Notes: generated by a model not told the origin, from the letters alone. A stretch of DNA of 64,000 bases from Caulochytrium protostelioides (GCA_003615045.1 ML014146.1:1070-65069); one strand, 5' to 3'; counted from the first letter of the stretch, positions 1 through 10,282 are shown. Numbers and translations are program-made.

Positions 1-905
1 CGCCGCCGCGGCCACGGAGGGCGCTCAAGGCGCTCAAGGGCCTGCCGTGGGCGGCTCCAGGCGACGGCGTCCCGCCGCACGTGGACCACGGACAGCGGTG
101 GACGGCGGTCGTCGACGCGCCACTGCGGACGAGCCCTGGACGCGGGTCCCTGCGGCGGCCGCCGCCGTCGCTCGTGGCTCGCGGACCTCCTCGGCGCGGC
201 GCGGCGCGGCGCGGCGCGGCTCGCGGTGCCCTGAAACGCCGCTCGACGCCGGTTCCCTTCGGATCCCTACGCGGGGCCCTGCGGTGGCGCCTGGCACACC
301 CCCAACGAGCTGCGCCACCCAGCGAGCTGCGCCACCCAGCGAGCTGCGCCACCCAGCGAGCTGCGCCACCCAGCGAGCTGCGCCACCCAGCGAGCTGCGC
401 CACCCGCCGACGGCGGCTCGGCCGGCATCGCGCTGGGACCGCCCCTCGCCCACGCGCCGGCAAAGCGCGCGCAAGGCCCGACTCCCCTCGAGCGGCTTGA
501 AGCGCGACCGGACGCCGATCGCCGGGACCTGCGCGACGGCGATGCGTGACGGGGTCCGCGGCCAGCCGATGCTTCTCCTGCCGGCGACCACCGGTCGGGG
601 ACTCATCGTCGTACCGCGATGTCCTGTCCCGCACGGCACCGCATCGCAACATCGGCGCCTTGACCGCTTGGACCCTCCCTTCCGCCTCGGCAGCCGGCGA
701 CCACCCACGACGCGGCTCTCGGGTGCCGAGTCACCGTCCACGCACGTGCGCACCACCACCACCGCGGCCGCCGTGGCCGCCGCCTCTCGTCTGCCACGCG
801 ACGCCGCCGCACCGAGGCCACCCCACCGACCGTAGCGGCGGTTGCGTCGGCGACGACCGCTGAGAGCGCTCATCTGCGGCTCATCGGCTCGACGGGCCGG
901 TCGCC
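1..905. other. 5' flank of CWC15, no gene seen
   Basis: Very GC-rich sequence with long open frames on both strands that translate to Arg/Ala/Pro-rich low-complexity protein without any recognisable domain. I read it as the promoter and 5' untranslated side of CWC15 plus a tandem repeat. A gene running off the left edge cannot be excluded. Confidence 0.5.
306..405 (+). repeat. 17-bp tandem repeat, about 6 copies
   Basis: The unit CGAGCTGCGCCACCCAG is repeated head to tail about six times, almost without change; the last copy diverges at its end. The near-perfect identity suggests a recent expansion. There are no spacers, so it is not a CRISPR array. Confidence 0.95.
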
Positions 906-2315
906 ATGTCGTCCAAGTAAGTGACTCTTTCTCCATTTATTTTTCTTCCTCGGGCGGATCGAGCCGTCGCCCGGGGGCGACTGTCGTCGTGGCCTCACCG
1001 GCTCATGGAAACTCGCATGTGCGCAACGAACGCGGATCACTCACGTCGGACTGGTTGTATGGTCTGGGATGCCTCGGGAATCGCGATGCTGGCACACGGC
1101 GATCGCGCGCGCGACAGACGCACCTTCGCGGCGGCATCAGGCGGATGGCGGCTCTCTGATATGCGGCGCCGCGGCGGCTCGCTCAGCGTGCATGCCGTGC
1201 CCGGTTTCACGCGGCTGAAGCAACGGTACGTATCAGTCTTGGAGTGTCTCAACGGCTCGATCTGACGGACACAAGGCTCACGCACAGGTCACGGAGAACG
1301 ACGCCCATGCGGCGCTTCGATCGGCCTGCGGTAGCGCTCGCGGCGGCGCACAGCGGTCCCCAGCCCGCGAGGGTACGAGCGAAACGAACGGGAACGTGAA
1401 TCAGGACGGCTCACGCTTTGCATTTGTTGTTGTTGTGGTTGTTGTTGTATCGGCCGCGCCGATCACGCGATGCCATGCGATGCCATACTGCGGCCGACAC
1501 CAATGACCATGGTTCTTCGGCGCACGAAACGCACGGAACCATCCGCTGACGGGTCTTTGATGGCGATCCTGACTGGGGGGTGTTGTGCCAGGCAAGCGCC
1601 CGTGCGGAGCCGCGCGCAGCTGCGGGCCTTGCTCGTGGCCCAGGGCCCGTCGGCGCCGGTGCAAGCGCTGGACGCCGGCAACCCTCGCGCGTCCGCGTCC
1701 GCGTCCACGCCCGCGGCGACCACGACGGCGACCGACGACGACGGCGCGCGGCTCGACCCGGACCTCGACGCCGATGTGTTTGATCCGACAGCGGACGACA
1801 GCGCCAGCGACGCCAGCGACCGACCCGCACGCGCCGCGAAGCGTCTGGCCTCGGCGCACGACGGCGACGGGCGCGCCGAGGGCGCCGACGCGCGCGGACG
1901 GCACAGCGACCCCGACGCGGCGAGCGACAGCGACGCGGCGAGCGACAGCGACAGCGACAGCGACAGCGATGAGGAAGCGCTGCAGCGCGAGTTGGCCAAG
2001 ATCAAGCAGGAGCGCGCCGAGGCGGCGGCGGCGCGCGCACAACAGGCCGAGGCGGCGGCCGCGGCGGCCGCGGCGGCGGCGCATGCCGAGCGGGTGCAGA
2101 CCGCCAATCCGCTGCTGCGACTGGACGGCACCGAGGCGGGCGGCACGGCGGCGGGCCGGGGTGGGCCGCCGCGCCGTCGCTGGAACGACGACGTGGTCTT
2201 CCGGGACCAAGCGCGCGGCGTGCCCGACAGCGGCGACCGCAGCAGCCCGCGGTTCATTAACGACGTGCTGAAGTCCGACTTTCACCGCAAGTTCATGGAC
2301 CGGTATATTCTGTGA
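906..2315 (+). CDS. CWC15: Pre-mRNA splicing factor CWC15
   Basis: CWC15/Cwf15 is a component of the Prp19-associated (NTC-related) part of the spliceosome and acts in the nucleus. Model: exons 906-916, 1118-1225 and 1592-2315 (280 residues), with GTAAGT and GTACGT donors and CAG acceptors. The exon phases join exactly. Exon 2 gives the family's N-terminal pattern (RTF near the start, then VPGFTRLKQRQ, compare LPSHTKIKYRQ in animals). The C terminus is diagnostic: RRRWNDDVVFRDQARGV, then FINDVLKSDFHRKFMDRYI. Between them lie acidic repeats (D/S-rich) and an alanine-rich coiled coil (ELAKIKQERAEAAAARAQQ). The first exon codes for only 11 bases. It converges on VPS24 with 39 bp between stop codons. 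The C-terminal assignment is firm; the two 5' junctions are inferred from phase and family fit. Confidence 0.88.
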
Positions 2316-2354
2316 CGCGCCGGACCCGGCCCGCCGCGGGGCTGGCGCGAGCCG

Positions 2355-3485
2355 TCACGCCTCGCGCAGCGCGTCGAGCCGCGCTTGCATCTCGTCGATC
2401 GGCGTTTCGTGCTCCGGCGCGTCTTGCGGCATCTAATGCGCGCCAAGGCCGTGCCGACCACGTCCCGATGCCGATGCCGATGCCGATGCCGATGCCGATG
2501 CCGATCCCGATGGGGTTCCAAGGCCAGATCGCGCCAAACACATCCAAAGAATGAGGCGAGGATGAAGTGAGTCCTTGCGATGGAATCATCGTGGGTAAGC
2601 AAGGACCTCCATGCGGCCGCAGGCGAGACACGCCGCGCTGAGCGCGTCGCGTCGCGAACATCCTTACCTCCAGATCAGGCCCGACGGCCCCCGCCTGGCC
2701 GAGCAAGCCGTCCGTGATTTCGTGGAGGACCTGGTTGACCTCATCCTGGGCCTCGTCCTCCACGTCTTCTTCGTCCAGGCCTTCGATGGTATCGTTGATC
2801 ATCTCGTCAATGACGCCGGCCTTCATCATCTCTTTCGACAGGGCCTGCATCGTGGCGCTGATCGCAGGCAGCTTGACGAGGCCGTTCATCAGCTTCATGA
2901 CCTCCGTGGAGGTCTGCACGGTTCCCGCGATCTTCATGGTGCCGAGCTGCTGCTGCATCTGCATGCCGAGGCTGTTTAGCTGGGCTTTCGACGTGACGAG
3001 CCGGTCTTTGGCATGGCGGCTTCGCACCAGCTCGCGCGCCAGAATGCCGCAGCTTGCGCGGTCATTTCGCTTCGCTGCAAGCTTGATCTGCCGCTGGACT
3101 TTCAGTGCCTCCGCATCGATCCCACGAATCTGCTTGTCGATATCGCGCTCGGTGCCGCGCAGCTGCTGTCGCCACTTCTTGACCTGTCCACGCGGGGAAC
3201 GCGCAGCGGACCGGAGAGATCATCCACCATCATGGCAAAACCGCATACGAATAAAATAATCAAATAAGGTCGCGGATGCGGTGCCCAAGGCGCTATAGGG
3301 TGAGTCGACAAGGACGTGGATCGCGCGCAGCGTGAGGAGGGATACGGAGCCAAGACCGCATCGGCGGCCCGCCCACCCCCTCCCGGCTCGTCAGCATCTG
3401 GATGGAGTGCACGCATCTCGCGAGCCGCGCTTACCTGTTCCTCGGGCGTCAGGCGCGGCCCAAACAAGCCGCCCAAAAAGCTCAT
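2355..3485 (-). CDS. VPS24: ESCRT-III subunit Vps24/CHMP3
   Basis: ESCRT-III subunit that polymerises on endosomal membranes for multivesicular-body sorting and membrane scission. Exons on the minus strand: 3435-3485, 2668-3183 and 2355-2432 (214 residues); all junctions are phase 0, with introns of 251 and 235 bp starting GTAAGC and GTAAGG. The protein begins MSFLGGLFGPRLTPEEQ, continues with the basic helix VKKWRQQLRGTERDIDKQIR, and carries the CHMP3-type block STEVMKLMNGLVKLPAISAT and LSKEMMKAGVIDEM. It ends with a MIT-interacting helix, EMQARLDALREA. That block separates it from CHMP2, which I considered first. Length matches CHMP3 (about 220 residues). Intron 2 contains a CCGATG hexamer repeat. 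Confidence 0.93.
2465..2512 (+). repeat. CCGATG hexamer repeat, 8 copies
   Basis: Eight head-to-tail copies of CCGATG, with one variant copy ending in C. The array lies wholly inside intron 2 of VPS24, about 30 bp upstream of its acceptor. Confidence 0.95.
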
Positions 3486-4978
3486 CGCTGCGGGCGCTGG
3501 AGACGTCGGCGACAGGGGGTCGAGTCAACGCCGTCCTGATTCGCGGGCGGCGGCGATCAGCGATCGGCGATCGGCGGTGTGATCAACAGTCCGGCGGGTA
3601 GGCAACGCGAGCAACGAGCGCACAAAAAAAGAACAACAAAACTCCGACCCGGGACATCGACGTCGAGTCGACCCAGTCAGCGGCGTCCACCGAGTCAGTC
3701 GCGCCCAGTCGTCACGAGGGCCTCGTCTGCGGCGAGGCGACCCTCGACGCCTTGGTCCCTGTGGCGCCGAGGCGTAGTTCAATGCGCGGGCCGGCGGCCG
3801 CGCCAGGCCGTCCGACCCGGGGCCCACGGCACCCGCGCACGCGTCCGAAGCGCAGGTCGTCCCGGCGCGTGAATCGCGCGTGGGATGACACGGCCGCCAG
3901 GACCGGCCAGGACGGCACGTGGCGCCGGCGCCGCCGCCCGCGTCGACGGCGCCGCCGCTGATCGCGCGGGTGCCGCCGCCGACGCCGACGCCCGCGTCGA
4001 CGGCGCCGCGCGGCGGGGGTGGCGCAGCCATCGGCCTGCGCGGCGGTCCCCGGCGGGCGGAGCGCGGCGCTGGCGCGAGCCGGGTCGTCGGGCGGCCGCC
4101 GCCGCCGCCGCCTCGGGCGCGTCGGCGCGTCGGCGCGCGCGACGGCATCCGCGGGGAATGCTACGGAAGCGCGTGCCGCGGCGGCACCAGCACCGTCGGT
4201 CCGCGCCGCCAGCGCCGCCGATCGAGACTCCCCCGCCCGGGCAGGGTGCGGTGACACCGGCGGGCGGCGGCGTGTCCATCCTCGTCTGATGGCGGCCGTC
4301 CGCTTCAGGTCGCCACGTGCTTCGATCCTTCCGCTATCCGCTATCCGCTATCCGCTATCCGCTATCCGCTATCCGCTATCCGTCATCCGCTCTCTGCATT
4401 CTGCATTCTGCATTCTGCATTCTGCATTGGGTATTCGACATGCCGCATCGGCCACACGATCGCGGCCATTGTCTGCTTCTCAGGCGTGGGCGACGGCATC
4501 TCTTCTGTTCAGCGTGCCTGTCACCCTGGCGTCGCATCGATCGTTGCAGCACCCTTCGGCCCTGTTGACGTCGTCTGCCCTCTGTCGTCGATTGCCGGAC
4601 CGCATTGCTCGGTACGGCGTCGCATCCCATCGTGCTGAGCAAGCCGACAACGACTTTCTGGTCTGTCCGCGTCTCTGACCAGCGGATCGCTTGCGAGTGG
4701 GTTCCGTGAGCCCTGTTCCGGCCGCGTCCCGCCGTCCCGCGCGCCCTCTGCTTGTGAGCCGCGTGGCATTCTGCCTGGCATCCCACTCCCCCCCCGGCCG
4801 GCACCTGCTTGGAACCTCGTTTTGGCCGTCGACGGGCAGCACTAGTATCAGTATCAATTTTCAGCATCAGCATTAGCAGCAGCAGCAGCGAAAGTCGCAA
4901 TACCAACCAGCGAGCGCGCGTGGCCGCGACACCCGCCGACGAGACCGTCGCGCCTACCTCACCGACACGAACAGCGCC
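3486..4978. other. Intergenic, divergent VPS24/SNF12 promoter region
   Basis: About 1.5 kb between the divergent VPS24 and SNF12 genes. The first 800 bp is extremely GC-rich with low-complexity open frames on both strands; the middle holds two adjacent 7-bp repeats. No coding region with recognisable domains was found. Confidence 0.6.
4331..4428 (+). repeat. Two adjacent 7-bp tandem arrays
   Basis: About seven copies of CCGCTAT (4331-4383) are followed after roughly 10 bp by five copies of CTGCATT (4394-4428). Both units are 7 bp long but differ in sequence, so two independent slippage events with the same period sit side by side about 550 bp upstream of SNF12. Confidence 0.93.
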
Positions 4979-6394
4979 ATGGCGACGCGGCCGCCACCGG
5001 CGGGACCGCCGGGCCACGCCGGCGCGAGCCATGCGGCCGCTGGCCATCTCCCCGGCGGCGGCGTGATGCCCGGGACCGGGCCCGGGCCTGCTCCCGCAAC
5101 CCCCGCGGCGGCGGCCGCGGCGGCGGCCGCGCAGGCCGCGAAACCCCGCGTGCATCGCAAGAAACCGACCGACCGCGCGCTCCCGCGGCGCATGGCCGCG
5201 TACGTGCCGGAGGCGCCGCTGTACACGGCGCTGCAGGACTTCGAGAAGAAGCTGGACGCCGTGATGTCGCGCACGCAGCTGGATGCGATGGACGCGCTGC
5301 CCAAGGCCGGCCGCCCGTCGCGGCGGCGCTTGCGCGTGTTCGTCTCGAACTGGGCGGCCCATCAGCCCCGCGCTGCGCCGATGGCGGCGGCGGCGGACGG
5401 TTCGCCGGCGACGGCGCCGCCGGCGCTCTCCGAGATGGGCGATCCGAATCTGGTACGCGACGTGTACGAGCGCGAGACGGGCAAGATCCCGTCGTGGGCG
5501 CTGCGCGTGGAGGGGCGGTTGCTCGAGGTGGCGGCCGGCCGCCGGACGAAAGCTCACGGGCCCGGCGGGGCCGCGGCGTCGCCAAAGTTCTCGTCGCTGA
5601 TCGATCGCATGGTCGTGCAGCTGGACCGCGACCCCGCCGTGTATCCGGACGGGGCCACCGTCCAGTGGCAGCCCACGGCGGGGGCGCCCGACTGCGACGG
5701 CTTCGAGATCAAACGGCTCGGCGACACCGACGTGAAGTGCAAGATCTTGCTCTATCTGCGGCATCAGCCCGAGCGGACGAAGCTGGCGCCCGCGCTGGCC
5801 GCGCTGCTGGACATCAAGGCGGATACGCGCGAGAACGTGACGCTCGCGCTGTGGCAGTATATCAAGGGCCACCGCCTGCAGGACGAAGAGGACAAGCGAG
5901 CCGTCCGCTGCAATGCAGCGCTTGCCGCGGTGCTGGGGGTCCCGCGGTTCGAGCTGCGCCACCTGGTCGATGTGGTGAGCCCGCTGCTGCTGCCGCCGGA
6001 CCCGGTCGTCATTGACTACACGATCCGCGTGGACCGCCCGTATACGGTGGCCAAGTTCGCGTATGACCTGGACGTCGAGCTCGACGACCCGCAGCGCGCG
6101 CAGCGGCGTCGCGTGGCGTTCGGCGCCGGCCCGGTCGCGCAGGATCTGGCGGCCCTCGATGACAAGATGGTCGCGCTCGTCGCCCAGCTTCACCAGGCCA
6201 AGCTGAAACGCGACTTTATGGCGCTGTTCGCCGACAACCCCGTCGCGTTCCTCAACCAGTGGATGGCCAGCCAGCGCTGCGACTTGGACGCGGTGCTGGG
6301 TGACACGCGCATCCATCCGGAGGACACACGGCACGCCGCCTTCTTCCAGACGCCGGAGATGGTGAGTGCCGCCATGCAGTTCATGCGAATGTGA
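4979..6394 (+). CDS. SWI/SNF complex subunit SNF12/SMARCD (SWIB domain)
   Basis: Accessory subunit of SWI/SNF-type chromatin remodelling complexes (Swp73/Snf12, Rsc6, animal BAF60). It is an intronless frame of 471 residues starting at an ATG in GCGCCATGG context. Residues 1-60 are a Pro/Ala-rich disordered leader. The family-specific region follows: RRRLRVFVSNWA, then SWALRVEGRLLE and FEIKRLGDTDVKCKILLYL. The SWIB/MDM2-type fold covers about residues 253-341, with LALWQYIKGHRLQDEEDKR and LLLPPDPVVIDYTIR. The C terminus is helical and contains AFFQTPEMVSAAMQFM. The whole length and domain order match SMARCD. I cannot tell whether it serves SWI/SNF, RSC or both, because fungi without a duplicated RSC use one paralogue. 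Confidence 0.92.
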   Translation: MATRPPPAGPPGHAGASHAAAGHLPGGGVMPGTGPGPAPATPAAAAAAAAAQAAKPRVHRKKPTDRALPRRMAAYVPEAPLYTALQDFEKKLDAVMSRTQLDAMDALPKAGRPSRRRLRVFVSNWAAHQPRAAPMAAAADGSPATAPPALSEMGDPNLVRDVYERETGKIPSWALRVEGRLLEVAAGRRTKAHGPGGAAASPKFSSLIDRMVVQLDRDPAVYPDGATVQWQPTAGAPDCDGFEIKRLGDTDVKCKILLYLRHQPERTKLAPALAALLDIKADTRENVTLALWQYIKGHRLQDEEDKRAVRCNAALAAVLGVPRFELRHLVDVVSPLLLPPDPVVIDYTIRVDRPYTVAKFAYDLDVELDDPQRAQRRRVAFGAGPVAQDLAALDDKMVALVAQLHQAKLKRDFMALFADNPVAFLNQWMASQRCDLDAVLGDTRIHPEDTRHAAFFQTPEMVSAAMQFMRM

Positions 6395-6429
6395 TTATAT
6401 ATGTCTAACGAGCGTACGTGCTCGTCTGT

Positions 6430-6900
6430 ATAGGCCCTCCCTTGAGACGACCTAACGTTTCATGAACACACGTGTTCACGTTGTGCTCATAGAGATAGGC
6501 CCACCCATACCTAACGCGCACGCCATCCCCTCCCTGGTGCCCCCGCAGGGGTCCTCCACCGAGGCAGCGCGTATTTTGGTTCAGTGGCGGATGAGCTTGC
6601 CAACCAGGGGCCACACGGGGACTTGCCCGGGGTTGCGGCACGGCGCCTCCGGTCTGACGGGTAAGGCCAGGCAGCGTCGGATGTTCAACGCGCCAGTGAG
6701 ATTGTGGTTCACAAACTGGCTGGTACTGCTGGAATCACACCACGGCAAACCTCGAACCACGGTCTCACGGTCCAAAGCTCTGGTTCGTAGGGCCCTCCTT
6801 CCCCTCCTAGGGGAATGTCACACACGTGCGCGGACCGTTAGGGTCCGTTCTCCCTGGTTGTCTGACGAGATGCTGTTGACCTTGTGGACGACGCCATGAG
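6430..6900 (-). mobile_element. TnpB/Fanzor-like relic B (3' end only)
   Basis: Minus-strand fragment corresponding to the 3' end of the element also seen in relics A and C. A 64-codon frame (6581-6775) reads VRGLPWCD, then FVNHNLTGALNIRRC and a tail ending VGKLIRH. The pattern F-x-N-R-D-x-N-A-A-L-N-I is the RuvC-III region of TnpB/Fanzor nucleases; here the catalytic Asp is replaced (HN for RD), so the copy is dead. The homology runs about 150 bp past the stop codon (6430-6586) and includes a hairpin. It lies head to head with relic A. Family assignment rests on motif pattern, not on a database search. Confidence 0.62.
6535..6559 (-). other. Conserved 3' hairpin of relic B
   Basis: Read on the minus strand, a GGTG/CACC outer stem encloses a CCCC-TGC-GGGG inner stem. 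The same structure is found at the same place in relic C, just beyond the stop of the TnpB-like frame. Candidate right-end guide-RNA scaffold or transposon end; role inferred. Confidence 0.5.
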
Positions 6901-6934
6901 CGACGAATGGCGATGCGGCGAGCCTCGTGGAGGC

Positions 6935-8170
6935 TGTGGGTGCCTACGGTGTTATACCCTACCGTGGAGTAGGCGGTGGCTGCGCACCGCCGCGTGCTGG
7001 GCCCCGAGACAAATTAAAACGCGCCGCCGCCCGGCTAGCTGAAAGACAATACTTTATCGCCTGGTGCGCCACATTTTTCCCGTCGGGCGGTACTTGGAGA
7101 CCGCTGAGCTGCCGGCCGTCAACGTGGTGCTGGAGACCCAGAGAGGCGCGCCTACTACATGACCATCAACTTCTCCGCGATGCATGGCCGCCTGGAGGAC
7201 CTCAAGGTTGTACGTAGCCTGCAACATGACGACCTTCAGGGTCATGATTAGACTGCAGTGGTCGCATCGAGTACCCAACCACAGGTTCTTAGGCGTTCCG
7301 CTGGCTGAAAGGCAAGGACCACAAGGACCACCAATTCATTCACACCGTAGACACCAATGGCATCAGCGTGTGCGTGCACTTCTCGCGCAAGAGGAGAGAG
7401 TGCCTACTGTCAAGGCCCCCCTAAAACAGAAAGCCACTTGCCAGACAGCATAGATGAGCACTGCATCCTTGAGAACGACTCAGGCAGGACCAACATCTTC
7501 TACATGACCATGGAGCAGTCTGACGGCTAAAGCGGTAGCTGCAAGCTGACTAGAAACCCAAAAAAAAACAATATTTCGCGGAAGCAGGCAACAAAGCAAC
7601 CAAGCGGCAGACAGATACATGGCAGCGCATTATGAAGGAGCCGCTGAAGGAGGTCAGCTCCACGGGCATGGCGATGGCGCACCAAGCTTTCCTTCAGGTA
7701 TGGCTGAAGACGTATGATCCGCTGTGGACCATGTACCTCAAGCCGCTCTGGGCTCGCCAGCGCCTGCAGCTGTATGAAGGCCGGCAGCGCGTTTATGCTT
7801 CTGAGCTCTTCACTCGATAATCTCGAGCGTACAAGGCGTGCCCCAAGCGTTTCCGTACCGTTCTCGTCGACGTGTCTGGGATGACCCAGGTACATGCAGA
7901 CGAAACTCGAACAAAGTGGAGTCGGCGCACGAAGGCCGTTTGCTATGGTGCAAATCCGCCAACGGCAAACTTTCGAGCCGCGATAATGCCGCATTGAACA
8001 TCCGATGCTGCTTCGACTTACCCGTCAGACCAGCGGTGCTGTGCCGCAACCCCGGGCAAGCCTTCCTGCGGCCCGTGGTCGGCAAGCTCATCCGACGATG
8101 AACCGAATGCGCTATTGCCTCGGGGTGCACCATTGAGGGTCTGGCGTGCGCTTTTGATCATCTCAAGGGA
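6935..8170 (+). mobile_element. TnpB/Fanzor-like relic A (nearly full length, decayed)
   Basis: Plus-strand relic broken by several stops and frameshifts. Recognisable pieces in order: AFRWLKGKDHKDHQFIH with TVDTNGISVCVHFSRK (about 7293-7395), the pre-RuvC block ending in a T-D/N-G-x-S-V motif; ENDSGRTNIFYMTMEQSDG (about 7471-7527), a RuvC-I-like segment whose Asp codon is 7477-7479; AFLQVWLKTYDPLWTMYLKP and LYEGRQRVYA (about 7680-7800), the W/Y helical block; KRFRTVLVD (7845-7871), the RuvC-II region but with the following Glu lost; SSRDNAALNIR (about 7980-8007), the RuvC-III region. Homology to relics B and C continues past the ORF end to about 8170. RNA-guided nuclease ancestry is inferred from motif order. 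Confidence 0.62.
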
Positions 8171-9023
8171 GGGCTGAGCGGAAGGCCGCTTTGGGGACCC
8201 TGGAGAACTCCTTGAGGGACGCATGGTGCTCGCGTTAGGTTGTCTCACCGGCAATCGATTGCCCTGAAAAAATTCATAAACACCACCGATCCCCTTGTTG
8301 TCGGTCTTTCCGGCGTACAAGCTGCAGCCCTGAAAAAGTACGCGTCCTATCGTGCCCACTCGCTGGTCATTATTATGCACGAGTTTCAATGTGACGGGAC
8401 GTGACGTGACGGGATAGACAGGATAGACGGGATAGACGGGATAGACGAAATTGAGTAGGTGCGTAGAACTAGAACCCCTTTCTTCAAATTTGCAATGCCG
8501 CGGCTTGTTGGAGATGGGAGTGACGACGATAGCCCTGTTATAGCGGAAAAGCGGGTCTAAGCGTGAAGACGCTATCCGATAGCGAGCAAAGATGGAGAAA
8601 TGGGCCAGGCTAGGGGCCAAACGGCCGAGAACATTGACAAGGAAGCAATGTAGTTGCTTTCGAATCATTTCATGAGTCGAAGCGCTTGCGGCCAAGAGAT
8701 CACCTTGAGATTTACATGGCGGGCTGGTTGCAGACCGATGGCTGGATTTGTATTCAGAAAAAAAGTTATAAAAGAAGGAACTGCTAAGATGCCCGGGACT
8801 TTAGGGAGAACCCTCAACCACACATGATACGGTGGATTCCAGCCATCAGCAAGCGCACGGTCTTGCTGCATAGCTCCTCAACGCTTTCCGTCCCACCAGA
8901 TCGATTCGGCTGTGGCAAAGCCACTCTGATCACTCAATACGACCTTGCCTCTCTCCCCTGTTGTGACTGCTACCACCCCCTTTTCATCGTCATCTACCAG
9001 GTCTTTCGCGAGCGTCGTTGGTA
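8171..9023. other. AT-richer spacer inside accessory island 1
   Basis: About 850 bp with clearly lower GC than the flanks, containing a 9-bp tandem repeat and no frame with recognisable domains. It lies between relic A and the secreted-protein ORF and probably belongs to the inserted material. Confidence 0.5.
8411..8447 (+). repeat. 9-bp tandem repeat GGGATAGAC, 4 copies
   Basis: Four copies of GGGATAGAC, one with an A for the first G, immediately preceded by GACGTGACGG-type short repeats. On the minus strand the unit would read as a VYP tripeptide repeat, but the surrounding frame has no other support. Confidence 0.9.
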
Positions 9024-9932
9024 ATGGCGCCGTCAACCTTCGCCTGCGGAGGCTGGCTGGGCCAGGCCATGCTGCTTCTGTTGGCCTCCCATACAGTTTG
9101 CTCCTTGCCCATGGACCCCATGGGCTATAATCAGGATAGGAACCGCAACGGGGGGTTCGGATCTAATGGACTGGTACCCAGCAATGTAGAAGCCCCGCCG
9201 ACATTTGTACCGGCGCCTCATGCTCAGGCTCTACCCGCAGGCTTCCAGGGTTATTCTTACTCGCCTTCAAATGCAGCACCGTCGTCAATTATGACACAAA
9301 ATTCGCCATACCTCGATAATGGGGCTTCTTATCCGGTTGGACAACCGCCCTATTATCCCGCGGGGCAGTTATTGCAAAACACTCCCCCTGCTGGGATTTC
9401 GTCTACCAATGTTGCCTACTCCCAGCAACCTCCGATGACGATTGATGCATCGCTCAAGCAACGCCAAGCTCGGAGAGCATATCAGCTTTCTCAAGGCGAC
9501 CAGAGAGTCAACGACCTCGCGTCTCTGCCCAAACTACAGCATTGGAGGCTATCTACAGACGGTCAAACGATGATCAGTGCGTTCTCCGACGCAGTTCAGC
9601 AGCCGGCTCCGCCCAGTAACTCGGGGCCAAATGATCCATGGCGACCGATGGATCCTGCCCTGGGCCCCCAGCACGCGAACTGGCCCGTCTTCCCCGGTCC
9701 CCCGGAGAAGCCTATTGATCCATCGCACCATGACGGCTCCAGGCCGGTCCATCCGGCGTATGCGCAACAGTCGGAGGGTGGCTGGAACCCTCACCAGTCC
9801 GGACATGGCGGACACGCGGCTCTCGCTGGCAAAGAGTACATACAGCTACCGTACCCCCGGCCGTCCCTTGGCCAAGCGACTTCGCACCTGCCAGTCACAA
9901 TGCCACACCTTCCCCCGTATTTCCACGGCTGA
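9024..9932 (+). CDS. Predicted secreted Pro/Gln-rich protein, function unknown
   Basis: Uninterrupted frame of 302 residues in DNA with noticeably lower GC and less biased third positions than the housekeeping genes. Residues 1-30 look like a secretion signal: MAPSTFACGGWLGQAM, then LLLLASHTVCSLP with a plausible cleavage after Cys-Ser. The rest is rich in Pro, Gln, Asn, Gly and Tyr (FQGYSYSPSNAAPS, QPPYYPAGQLL), has a short basic-helical section around residue 155 (SLKQRQARRAYQLSQGD) and no further cysteine pattern. I do not recognise a family. Its position between TnpB/Fanzor-like relics, with relic D starting about 100 bp after the stop, suggests an accessory or effector-like gene, or cargo. 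The ATG at 9024 was chosen because it places the hydrophobic stretch as a signal peptide. Confidence 0.5.
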   Translation: MAPSTFACGGWLGQAMLLLLASHTVCSLPMDPMGYNQDRNRNGGFGSNGLVPSNVEAPPTFVPAPHAQALPAGFQGYSYSPSNAAPSSIMTQNSPYLDNGASYPVGQPPYYPAGQLLQNTPPAGISSTNVAYSQQPPMTIDASLKQRQARRAYQLSQGDQRVNDLASLPKLQHWRLSTDGQTMISAFSDAVQQPAPPSNSGPNDPWRPMDPALGPQHANWPVFPGPPEKPIDPSHHDGSRPVHPAYAQQSEGGWNPHQSGHGGHAALAGKEYIQLPYPRPSLGQATSHLPVTMPHLPPYFHG

Positions 9933-10030
9933 TGGGTGTGATTCGTTCCGAACGGCGTCTCTCAGCAACCCTGAACGGAATGCGGCCGCCGCGCCAATCG
10001 CCGCTTCCAGCTGAGGAGCGGCCGTGTCTC

Positions 10031-10140
10031 GGGTGGTCGCCTGACGCGGCCGAGTTTGCACCCGGAGTCAAGCGCGAGCTCTCCATTCCGACAGCGCGAG
10101 CGTGCGCTCAGCGCTTCCGCACCGTATTGATCGATGCGAC
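10031..10140 (+). mobile_element. TnpB/Fanzor-like relic D (short fragment)
   Basis: About 110 bp matching relics C and E over the block before RuvC-II. The frame reads AAEFAPGVKRELSIPTARA followed by CAQRFRTVLIDAT and then stops, so the Glu of the DEFRT-type motif is missing. Upstream and downstream sequence is unrelated. It is a truncated copy; relic C begins only about 140 bp further on. Confidence 0.6.
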
Positions 10141-10282
10141 TCTTTTTTAATCCCATATGTCTTCCCCCTGATCCTCTGTATCATTCCTTCTCACCGTCTT
10201 CTCATCAACGTCGTCGTTCCCATTCCATTTCTCGTCATCTCGTCATGCTCAAAATAATATAATCAAAAAAAAAATCGATCCT

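Noticed and set aside
306-405. CRISPR-like array
   Set aside because: Units are directly adjacent with no spacers, and the surroundings are eukaryotic.
2355-3485. Initial reading as CHMP2/Vps2
   Set aside because: The segment STEVMKLMNGLVKLPAISAT and LSKEMMKAG is specific to CHMP3/Vps24.
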